Assembly (NCBI GenBank): GCA_003641545.1
Contig: QNAU01000019.1
Coordinates: forward strand, 1-11,785
Source of the DNA: Thermotoga sp.
GTDB lineage: Bacteria; Thermotogota; Thermotogae; B21-G9
Direction: 5' to 3'
Length of the DNA stretch: 11,785 nucleotides
This document shows positions 1 through 6,724 of the stretch, piece after piece. Numbering within the stretch: the first letter of the stretch is position 1; each line of letters opens with the position of its first letter. The notes below the pieces were generated by a model that was given only the letters and a program-made list of their open reading frames with translations, was not told the DNA's origin and made no database searches. Position numbers and translations under genes: made by a program.

Positions 1-2
1 AA

Positions 3-947
3 TCAATCCACGTTCATCAAATCCATCTTCAGATTTTCCAAAATCTTCTCGTTCACCACTTTCAATTTCGAGATCGCCAACATCAGTGCTCCCCCAACTG
101 GTGGAAGTTCAGGTTTTGAGAGTTCGTATCCTTGTTTTTTCAGTTCTTCTTCAACGAGCTTTCTGAAATGTTCCGACTTGAAGACCCCACCCGAATATGA
201 CACGAAATCCGAGTTCACCTTTCTACACACCGGTTCCACTCCCTCGACGAGTTCCTTCACATTTTTCAGAACGATCTCTCTTGATATCTCATCACCTTCC
301 TCAGCGTGTTTCATCACCATCTTTGCGAAGGATGCGAGGTGACTTTTGGGATGTTTTTCGGAGTAGAAGTATCTCAACACATCCGAGAAATCACCCAGTC
401 CCATCTGCCTTTTGAATTCCTCAACGAGTGGTGTCCACCTTTCTCTACCTTCCCAGTATTTCATCACCATCTTCAGAGCATCCAAGGATATGTCGTATGC
501 ACTCCCAGGATCACCGAGTAGATGTCCCCATCCACCTACCCTGTGTATTTTTCCCTCCTCATCGACTCCTATGACCATCGATCCAGTTCCAGCAACAATT
601 ATGACGCCTTTTTTTCTCATCCCAAGGGCACCTCTGAGGGCAACAACACAATCGTTTATAACACTTATCTCATCTGCCTTGAGGAAATTTCTCAAAAATT
701 CATGAATTTTTCCCGCGCTTCTCTCGGAAAAACCACCACCTGCCACTCCCAAGAATGCGGATTCGAAGTGCCAATCTTCCACACCTGCATCTTTCATGGC
801 TTTTAGCAAGGATTCTTTGAATCCTTCCATACCAACATCGTAGTGGTTACCGGGTCCTCCCGTTCCAACAGCCAGAATCTTCCCTTTTTCATTACACACC
901 GCCAATCTCGTCTTCGTTCCACCTGCATCAACACCCAGGAATTTCAT
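3..947 (-). CDS. BadF/BadG-type kinase, probable N-acetylglucosamine (or MurNAc) kinase
   Basis: A 314-residue, complete ATP-dependent sugar kinase of the ASKHA fold, in the BadF/BadG family that includes animal GlcNAc kinase and clostridial MurK. The motifs are phosphate-1 GVDAGGTKT (5-13), IND (97-99) with Asp99 at the place of the GlcNAc-kinase catalytic base, phosphate-2 VAGTGSM (118-124), the sugar-site/family block GGWGHLLGDPGS (138-149), and the adenosine-site SYSGG near residue 254. It would produce GlcNAc-6-P or MurNAc-6-P from the sugar released by NagZ; clostridial MurK is likewise found beside nagZ. I chose ATG 947, nine nt after GGAGG; ATGs at 953 and 965 are also in frame but spaced worse. 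It overlaps the ceramidase-like gene by 20 nt. The stop is at 5-3, so further operon genes may lie beyond the left edge. Confidence 0.85.
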   Translation of the reverse strand: MKFLGVDAGGTKTRLAVCNEKGKILAVGTGGPGNHYDVGMEGFKESLLKAMKDAGVEDWHFESAFLGVAGGGFSERSAGKIHEFLRNFLKADEISVINDCVVALRGALGMRKKGVIIVAGTGSMVIGVDEEGKIHRVGGWGHLLGDPGSAYDISLDALKMVMKYWEGRERWTPLVEEFKRQMGLGDFSDVLRYFYSEKHPKSHLASFAKMVMKHAEEGDEISREIVLKNVKELVEGVEPVCRKVNSDFVSYSGGVFKSEHFRKLVEEELKKQGYELSKPELPPVGGALMLAISKLKVVNEKILENLKMDLMNVD

Positions 948-2058
948 CCACATTTTCCTCCGCATCCATATGATTCTGTATATTCCTCAGCTCCCTCATC
1001 ACGCGATTGAATATAATTTTTTCCACACCCTCAGGGTATGGGGATACCATCCATTCGTAGGTTCCATCAATCCCTTCAGGGACGACGTAAGATCTGTAAG
1101 AATGGGCGTAATTTATCAAAATTGTGTTTTCACTCTCAAAATTTTGACAACTTTCATGGAAGAGTTCGAAAGGTAAAAACACGAGATTCAAATCGTCGAT
1201 CTTGAGGATGGATACCCTCGCCCTTTCAAATTTTTCATGATCCCTCTTAGTTTTCAAAAGTTCAACCGCAGGTTTCAGCCTTTCATCGTTTTCCAGAATC
1301 ACCCTTTTCTTCACAACGATCGGGAGTTTCAGTTCGAATTCTCGAAATTTCATGGTCGTTGGTTCCATCTCCTTCTCCCTTTTCCAATCGAGTTTTTCCA
1401 CGAAGATTTCAGATAGTCTCTCAACTTCTCTGAAACTTCGTTCTGTCCTCGTTCTGTTGGTGCTTATGTTTCCACAGCATGAATTCAAATATACCACGGA
1501 ACCACCCATTTTTTCCTCGAATTTTCTTCTAATGCCACCCGCAAGATCCGACGAATACAGGAGGTTTTCAGGACCGAGAACTGTGGGATGACATCGAAAG
1601 ATGAGAAGGAAAAAGGATTCATCCGTTGTTTTGAATTCCATCAAAACGACGGGTAATTTCGTCGATTCGGCTCTGTCCCTGTAATCGCAGATTCCGTCCA
1701 CCATCGTTCCCCTGATCACCATTTTTTCGAGATTTTTGCTCTTTTTTTTGGCTCTCTTGACCAATTCGCGCGAATACTCCACGATTTTTTCAAAGACCAT
1801 CGAAGGCTTTGGCCCAGAATGAGTATGTGTGGCGACCGGGATCAGTGGAACACCATTCAAAGATTGAGGAAATTTCTCCGGTATTCCCAGAAGATCGTAA
1901 ACGAGTATCGCTACCTCCGATGATCCATCACTCAGATATACGCAGAACGCTTCCAGCGGATCGTGTGTTCCTAAGGATGGATCCTGTCTGAAAACGTATC
2001 CAGCCATTTCGATACCTGCGGGAAATTCCATGATCAGTCTTGAGAATCCCGCTACCAT
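928..2058 (-). CDS. Neutral/alkaline ceramidase-like zinc amidase
   Basis: A 376-residue protein resembling the N-terminal catalytic domain of neutral/alkaline non-lysosomal ceramidases, which cleave N-acyl amide bonds using zinc. Visible landmarks in family order are EMAGY (17-21), HDPLEAF (32-38), the zinc motif THTHSGP (77-83), the second ligand region CHPTVLG (156-162) followed by SSDLAGG, and LNSCCGNIS (191-199), the counterpart of the usual GDVSPN stretch. It lacks the extra C-terminal domain of true ceramidases and has no signal peptide, so it should act in the cytoplasm, where a ceramide substrate is unlikely. Start ATG 2058 follows GGGAGG by 8 nt and overlaps the DUF917 stop; an in-frame ATG at 2085 lies inside that gene. 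Its stop lies 20 nt inside the kinase gene. An N-acyl amino-sugar deacylase role is plausible but inferred. Confidence 0.78.
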   Translation of the reverse strand: MVAGFSRLIMEFPAGIEMAGYVFRQDPSLGTHDPLEAFCVYLSDGSSEVAILVYDLLGIPEKFPQSLNGVPLIPVATHTHSGPKPSMVFEKIVEYSRELVKRAKKKSKNLEKMVIRGTMVDGICDYRDRAESTKLPVVLMEFKTTDESFFLLIFRCHPTVLGPENLLYSSDLAGGIRRKFEEKMGGSVVYLNSCCGNISTNRTRTERSFREVERLSEIFVEKLDWKREKEMEPTTMKFREFELKLPIVVKKRVILENDERLKPAVELLKTKRDHEKFERARVSILKIDDLNLVFLPFELFHESCQNFESENTILINYAHSYRSYVVPEGIDGTYEWMVSPYPEGVEKIIFNRVMRELRNIQNHMDAEENVDEIPGC

Positions 2059-3011
2059 TCCATCTTCCTCCCATAGGTGTACCATCTCTCATCCGCCCTG
2101 ACTGTGAAAACGTAAACACACTCTCCTTCCCTCGGTGGATTTTCCATTGGTAGAAGATCCTTCGTGCCCAGAAGAACCAGCAAATCCGGAAATTCGTATC
2201 TCCTTCCTCCACATTCAAAGACCATGTTCTCATTCTTGAAATACATCACATCACCATCTATCCAGACCCTACCTTCCGTAAAACCTTCAGACTGGATTCC
2301 CTCAACCTTCTCTATCTTCCCTTCCTTCAAAATCTTCCCATTCGTCAAACTGAGGATGGAATCCAGATCACCCCTTCTCAGAAATTCTCCAACCTTCAAA
2401 GAGGTGGTCAAACTTTCCCTGACGAGTGATCTTTTCGCATCCTTCACCTTCATGGGATGATCGCATACACCGACATTTCCAAATTTTGAGACCAAATGTC
2501 TCACGATCTTTTCGAATTTTTCATCGCTCTCCACGTCCTTGAAGATCAGTGTATCTCCATTTGAAAGAACCACACTGGCGGGAATTGCTCTGTATCCTAA
2601 GAACGAGGGGATGGAATGTTGGATCTCTGGAACTGCCCTTCCCGCACCGTCTCCATCGATGACGGGTATTCCCAATTCTTTCGAAATCCTGAAAATCACC
2701 GCGGTGTTGTATGCACCAAGTTCGGTTGCGAACAATCCTGCGAATTCAACCTTCAGGAAATTCTGCAGTTCGAGAACTGCCTTCAATTCTTTGAACACTC
2801 CTTCTTCATTCGGAAGATCCGATTCCAACGAACCGCAAGCATAGGGTGATGCGATCATCATCTCGTCATCGAGTTCATCGAGATCGACGAGATCGATCCT
2901 CCCGATCCCTCTTATCATTTCCAAACCTTCTTTTCTCGATCCTCCTCCACCGCATCCGAAAAAGCTGAGTCCAATCACCATGTTGATCAGATCTTCCTCA
3001 TCGAGGAACAT
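2052..3011 (-). CDS. DUF917 / S-methyl-thiohydantoin desulfurase-like protein
   Basis: A 319-residue cytoplasmic protein of the DUF917 family, whose domains are now named after S-methyl-thiohydantoin desulfurase. Family hallmarks are the N-terminal glycine cluster FFGCGGGGS (17-25), ASPYACGSLES (54-64), and the strongly conserved DGDGAGRAVPEIQ (119-131). The C-terminal half (about 155-319) is the more variable second domain. It is slightly shorter than many relatives. In other bacteria DUF917 genes often accompany hydantoinase HyuA/HyuB genes; here there is no hydantoinase, and the neighbours are BPL_N and ceramidase-like proteins. Start ATG 3011 follows AGGAGG with a 6-nt spacer, giving a 25-nt overlap with the preceding gene; its stop overlaps the next start in ATGGTAG. 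Family membership is fairly secure; the reaction in this operon is unknown. Confidence 0.8.
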   Translation of the reverse strand: MFLDEEDLINMVIGLSFFGCGGGGSRKEGLEMIRGIGRIDLVDLDELDDEMMIASPYACGSLESDLPNEEGVFKELKAVLELQNFLKVEFAGLFATELGAYNTAVIFRISKELGIPVIDGDGAGRAVPEIQHSIPSFLGYRAIPASVVLSNGDTLIFKDVESDEKFEKIVRHLVSKFGNVGVCDHPMKVKDAKRSLVRESLTTSLKVGEFLRRGDLDSILSLTNGKILKEGKIEKVEGIQSEGFTEGRVWIDGDVMYFKNENMVFECGGRRYEFPDLLVLLGTKDLLPMENPPREGECVYVFTVRADERWYTYGRKMEW

Positions 3012-3652
3012 ACTTTCCCTCCTTGGAAAATTATCGCGTTGAATAGAAGTTTCTGCGCTTGCTCTTCAGACAATTCCGGATGTGGACTGAACAGAACAAC
3101 ATCTCCGAATCCATACTTTGCGGTTATGATCGCCGGACTTTTTCTCATCGATATCGACGATCCACATTCGTTCACATCATCCAAGAATTCACCTATCACA
3201 TCGTATTTCCCTTTCGAAAAGATGGGACCGTTCTCATACCACATCCTCACCTCTCTCATTCCTGAAGCGATGGGATGATCATGCAATCTGATTCTCACAA
3301 ATCCTTTTCCCCGTTTCCAATTCCAAATATCAGGGTGATTCGTTTCAACGAGGACGATCTCCCCCGTCAGCGTTGTATCCTCCCAATAACCACCGATCGC
3401 CAAATACGCACCTGCACATATTCCAATGTATCTTGCCCCATCCTTCACGAGGCTTTTCAACATTTGAAGATTTCCCTTTCCAAGCGAGTTTGAGATTTCC
3501 GACGCTCTCCCGCCGGGTATTATCAAGACATCGGTCTCGGGAATCTCATCTTTGAAATCCACCACGTGGTCGAAGTTTTCCTTGAGAAGATCCATGATCT
3601 TTTTCAAACTCTCGTTGGCTGTTCCATTCCCAGAATACACACCGATTTTCAT
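2987..3652 (-). CDS. BPL_N-domain protein, class I glutamine-amidotransferase-like
   Basis: A 221-residue cytoplasmic protein with the flavodoxin-like class I glutamine amidotransferase fold of the BPL_N family, named for the N-terminus of some biotin-protein ligases; no ligase part is attached. It begins KIGVYSGNGT and has PGGRASE (46-52). The nucleophile elbow GICAGAYLA places Cys79, and SPHPEL (189-194) supplies His191 and Glu193, so a Cys-His-Glu triad appears intact and an active amidase or peptidase is plausible. Start ATG 3652 overlaps the permease stop by 4 nt (ATGA) and starts exactly where the family begins. Upstream in-frame ATGs lie inside the permease gene. The stop lies 25 nt inside the DUF917 gene. 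The substrate is unknown; from context, an amide or peptide bond on an imported amino-sugar compound is a guess. Confidence 0.78.
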   Translation of the reverse strand: MKIGVYSGNGTANESLKKIMDLLKENFDHVVDFKDEIPETDVLIIPGGRASEISNSLGKGNLQMLKSLVKDGARYIGICAGAYLAIGGYWEDTTLTGEIVLVETNHPDIWNWKRGKGFVRIRLHDHPIASGMREVRMWYENGPIFSKGKYDVIGEFLDDVNECGSSISMRKSPAIITAKYGFGDVVLFSPHPELSEEQAQKLLFNAIIFQGGKVCSSMRKI

Positions 3653-4497
3653 CCCTTCAACGCCCCCGCAGTCAATCCCCTTATGAACCATTTCTGCAGG
3701 GTGAGGAAGAGAATTATTATTGGGAGAGTTGCTATGATCATTCCAGCGGTCAAAAGACCCCATTTAGTTACATACTGGCCTCGGAATATGGTCAAACCGA
3801 GATTTATCGGCATTTTGGAGTAATCCTGTATTATCAAAAGGGGCCAGAAGAACATGTTCCATGACCACAGAACCTTGAATATAGCCATGGTTGCAATCGT
3901 CGGTTTCACGAGAGGTAACATTATCTTCCAATATATGAAGAGATCTCCAGCACCGTCTATCCTCGCAGCTTCCTCCAACTCCAGTGGAATGGACAGAAAG
4001 GTCTGTCTGAACAAGAAGACACCGAATCCGCTGGAGATGAATGGAATTATCAATCCGGTCAGGGTGTTTATCAACCCGAGTTTCATGGTTATCAGATACA
4101 TCGGTATCACGACCACGTAAAATGGTATCATCAGGGTTGAAAGTGCCAACCAAAAAAGGAAATTCCTCCCGGGAAATCTTTTCCTCGCCAAGGAATATCC
4201 CGCCATCGAGTCGAAGAGCAGACTCAACACCGTTATGATGGATGATACGATGATACTGTTCAAAAACATCGTTCCGAGTGTTACATTTGGATCGTAAAGT
4301 TTCGGATAATTCCAAGCTTCGACGTAATTTCTGAACGTCACCTCCTTGGGTATGAGAGAGTAAGATTCCAAACCTTTATCTGGCTCCAGAGAAGTTGATA
4401 TCATCCATATCAACGGTAAAAGGGTGAAGAAGGAAACGAATGACAGCAGAAGATATTTGAACAACAACAGAATTGGTTTCTTACGTTTTCTCATCAT
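3649..4497 (-). CDS. ABC sugar transporter permease, MalG/UgpE type
   Basis: A 282-residue inner-membrane partner of the preceding permease. It has six predicted hydrophobic segments, the first at about 13-35. The EAA loop at about 172-199 reads LELEEAARIDGAG, then KIMLPLVKP, a close match to the carbohydrate-uptake-1 consensus. The C-terminus QKWFIRGLTAGALKG is the standard tail of MalG-type permeases, so the protein is complete. The start is ATG 4497 or the adjacent ATG 4494; GGGAGG at 4507-4502 is spaced 4 or 7 nt respectively, so 4494 is at least as likely. Its last codons overlap the BPL_N gene in an ATGA, indicating coupled translation and tying the transporter to the downstream catabolic genes. 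Confidence 0.93.
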   Translation of the reverse strand: MMRKRKKPILLLFKYLLLSFVSFFTLLPLIWMISTSLEPDKGLESYSLIPKEVTFRNYVEAWNYPKLYDPNVTLGTMFLNSIIVSSIITVLSLLFDSMAGYSLARKRFPGRNFLFWLALSTLMIPFYVVVIPMYLITMKLGLINTLTGLIIPFISSGFGVFLFRQTFLSIPLELEEAARIDGAGDLFIYWKIMLPLVKPTIATMAIFKVLWSWNMFFWPLLIIQDYSKMPINLGLTIFRGQYVTKWGLLTAGMIIATLPIIILFLTLQKWFIRGLTAGALKG

Positions 4498-4507
4498 TTT
4501 TCCTCCC

Positions 4508-5392
4508 TCAGAAAATCTCCTCCGAACCGAATCCTTTCTTCTGAATGAAGGTCAGTATTATCAGCATGAGAAAGAGCACATAACTTATCGCGGATGCGTA
4601 TCCCATTTCAAACTCCTTGAAACCTTTCTCGTAGAGATAGTTGACGAGCGTGGTGGTTGCGTATCCGGGTCCTCCACCGGTCATTATGTATATAGGTGTG
4701 AATATCTGAAAAGAATCTATAACTGATGTGACTACCAGAAAGAATGTCGTCGGTTTCAACAGGGGAATAGTTATGTAGATGGTTTTCTTCCAACCGGTTG
4801 CACCATCGAGTTCCGCAGATTCGTAAAGTTCATACGGGATACTCTGCATTGCTGCAAGATACAGGAGCATCTTGTATCCAAAGGTTTTCCAAACCATGAC
4901 CATCGCGACCGAGAGCATGGCAAGTTTTGGATCAGTCAACCATCCCTTCGGAGGAATACCGAAAAGCCCGAGCAATCTGTTGGCAAGACTCGTCGGATGG
5001 GCGGATAATATCAGCATCCACACTATGCTGGCAACGACCATAGGTACGACCACCGGTATGAACATTGAGAGTCTGAAGAAATTTCTCCCGGGAAAATCGT
5101 CGTTCAGCATCAATGCGAAGATGAATCCTATCACGAGGGTCGTTGGAACATACAATATGGAGTAATAGATCGTGTTCAAAACCGCCCTCAGAAAAACTGG
5201 ATCCTTGAAAAGCTCGATGTAATTTGCCAATCCAACGAATTCGGGTTTCCCAAAGGTCAATAAACTGTAATCGGTAAAACTGAGTATGAATGACCAGATT
5301 ATTGGCACGAAGATGAAGATGGTGAATATCAAATAAGCCGGTGCGCAGAAGAGATAGGATACGATCGTATCTTTCAGTGATCTGCTCTTCAT
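4508..5392 (-). CDS. ABC sugar transporter permease, MalF/UgpA type
   Basis: A 294-residue inner-membrane protein with six predicted membrane segments (about 11-40, 71-96, 106-130, 158-182, 204-222, 260-284). The cytoplasmic EAA loop that docks on the ATPase is at about 188-213, with the pattern ELYESAELDGATGW followed by ITIPLLKP. This is the usual form in the first permease of carbohydrate-uptake-1 family importers. Start ATG 5392 follows AGGAGG by 7 nt, but that Shine-Dalgarno lies in the hairpin described for 5397-5432. The second permease starts 10 nt after its stop. The two permeases should form the heterodimeric channel for the binding protein encoded just upstream. No ATPase is encoded nearby, so a shared MsmX/UgpC-like ATPase from elsewhere probably drives import. 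Confidence 0.93.
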   Translation of the reverse strand: MKSRSLKDTIVSYLFCAPAYLIFTIFIFVPIIWSFILSFTDYSLLTFGKPEFVGLANYIELFKDPVFLRAVLNTIYYSILYVPTTLVIGFIFALMLNDDFPGRNFFRLSMFIPVVVPMVVASIVWMLILSAHPTSLANRLLGLFGIPPKGWLTDPKLAMLSVAMVMVWKTFGYKMLLYLAAMQSIPYELYESAELDGATGWKKTIYITIPLLKPTTFFLVVTSVIDSFQIFTPIYIMTGGGPGYATTTLVNYLYEKGFKEFEMGYASAISYVLFLMLIILTFIQKKGFGSEEIF

Positions 5393-5396
5393 GAAA

Positions 5397-5432
5397 CCCC
5401 CTCCTGAAGGAGGAGGGGGAAGAGAATCCCCC
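5397..5432 (-). promoter_or_regulatory. Mutually exclusive intergenic hairpins sequestering the permease ribosome-binding site
   Basis: The 40 nt between the binding-protein stop (5433) and the permease start (5392) can fold two ways. Hairpin B pairs CCCCCTCCT with AGGAGGGGG (5419-5411 with 5405-5397, 5-nt loop), nine perfect and mostly GC pairs. It buries the permease Shine-Dalgarno AGGAGG. Hairpin A pairs GGGGGA (5432-5427) with TCCCCC (5420-5415, 6-nt loop), using the same C-run and so freeing the Shine-Dalgarno sequence. The G-run of A begins directly after the binding-protein stop codon, so a terminating ribosome would cover it. Only three U residues follow B, so it is not a good intrinsic terminator. 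Likely roles are lowering permease translation relative to the binding protein, protecting the upstream mRNA 3' end, or both. The pairing is seen; the regulatory role is inferred. Confidence 0.65.
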
Positions 5433-6707
5433 TCACTTGATGTAGCCCTTCTTTCTCAGATACTTTTCTATCTCCTTTTGAGCCTGTTCGAAGGCATCCT
5501 TTATACTCTTCTTCCCGGTGAGTGCATCCTGCATCGCCACTCCCAAGGTTCTGGATATGAAGCTGGCTTCTGGGTGCTTTATCCAACCCCTCGAATCTTC
5601 GAGTTGTTTCAAATACATGGCTTTTATTGGATCTTCCTTGAAGAATGGATCCTGAGCCGCGTCAACTCTCGCCGGTAGGAATCCGGACACTTTGCAGTAT
5701 TCGAGCATTCTGTCTTTTTCGATCAACCAGAGGAGAAGTTTCGCAGCTTCTTCCTTGTATCTTGACTGCCTCGGTATGACGAAAGCATCCGCACCGGAGA
5801 AAGCGGTTCTCTTACCTGTCACCGGATGTTTGGGAAGTAGACCTACACCGAGTTTTTCGCCGAGCTCTTCCTTCAGAACTTTGGCGCTGTCCCCACAGTC
5901 GACATACATCGCGACCTTACCTTCCGCAAGCAGTTTTCTCACATCCCACAGATGGACGTTTATGGCGCCTGGTTGGACAACTCTGTACTCGTTGAAAAGC
6001 TTCCAGAAGAATTCTGCGCCTTCCAAGAATTCCTTGGAGTTGACGACCGGTCTGTCGTTCTCATCGAGTATCCTTCCACCAGCCTGCCATGAGAACACGA
6101 TCCACTGCGATCTGTATCTTGCGGACGTTCCAAAACCGTAAACATCTATCTTTCCATCCCCATCTCTATCGAAGGTGAGTTTCTTGGCATATTTCACGAA
6201 ATCATCCCAAGTCCAGTCTATCGGATCTGGAACGCCCCTTTCTTGGAATATATCCTTTCTGTAGAGGATCGTTCTGACATCGGTGAAGTATGGTATCGAG
6301 ATGAGCTTACCCTTGAGATATCTTGGGGAGTTGGCGTGGTATCTTGATTCCTCGAGAACCGATGGAATGAACTTTTTTAGCACATCCTCTGGAATGTATT
6401 TATCGAGAGGTTCCAAAACCCCGAATTTTGCCAGGACATGCTCGAATGGGGATCCAAGCTTTATCAGATCCGGTGCCTTTCCGGACGCAATCGCCACCTG
6501 TATCTTCGTGTGAGGATCCTCCGCCCACGGTATGACGACGAATTTTACCTTTATCCCTGTCGCTTTTTCGAATTCCTCGATGTATTTTTTGACGAGTGGA
6601 AGATCCGTCTTCGGATCTCCACCGGCGAACCAGAAGGTTATCTGTTTCGCCTGAAGTGCGGTTATAGCCAAAAGGAAGATGACAAACACCAAGATTATTC
6701 TTCTCAT
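5433..6707 (-). CDS. ABC transporter sugar-binding protein (family 1 extracellular solute-binding)
   Basis: A 424-residue periplasmic binding protein of the MalE/UgpB type. Residues 1-20 form a Sec signal ending LQA with no lipobox cysteine, so the mature protein is soluble, as is common in Thermotogales. The mature start KQITFWFAGG is typical of the family. A calcium-loop pattern DRDGDGKID (180-188) is present, as in many family-1 binding proteins. Later parts show 'LLAEGKVAMYVDCGD' and 'FSGADAFVIPRQS', both usual for the C-lobe, where stacking aromatics hold the sugar. Start ATG 6707 follows GGGGGTG. It lies between the secreted hydrolase and the two permeases, so the ligand is probably an oligosaccharide or glycoconjugate containing GlcNAc; this is inferred from position only. 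The gap after it holds a strong hairpin that may keep binding-protein levels above permease levels. Confidence 0.92.
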   Translation of the reverse strand: MRRIILVFVIFLLAITALQAKQITFWFAGGDPKTDLPLVKKYIEEFEKATGIKVKFVVIPWAEDPHTKIQVAIASGKAPDLIKLGSPFEHVLAKFGVLEPLDKYIPEDVLKKFIPSVLEESRYHANSPRYLKGKLISIPYFTDVRTILYRKDIFQERGVPDPIDWTWDDFVKYAKKLTFDRDGDGKIDVYGFGTSARYRSQWIVFSWQAGGRILDENDRPVVNSKEFLEGAEFFWKLFNEYRVVQPGAINVHLWDVRKLLAEGKVAMYVDCGDSAKVLKEELGEKLGVGLLPKHPVTGKRTAFSGADAFVIPRQSRYKEEAAKLLLWLIEKDRMLEYCKVSGFLPARVDAAQDPFFKEDPIKAMYLKQLEDSRGWIKHPEASFISRTLGVAMQDALTGKKSIKDAFEQAQKEIEKYLRKKGYIK

Positions 6708-6724
6708 GAATCACACCCCCTTCA

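Noticed and set aside
3764..4315. A 183-codon minus-strand frame inside the second permease gene
   Set aside because: It lies in another frame of a gene with a textbook EAA loop and membrane segments. It has no ribosome-binding site and reads as polar low-similarity sequence.
5397..5419. The 9-bp GC-rich stem as a rho-independent terminator
   Set aside because: Only three T residues follow it before the permease start codon and the stem contains that gene's ribosome-binding site. Transcription must continue to express the permeases, so a translational or mRNA-stability role fits better.
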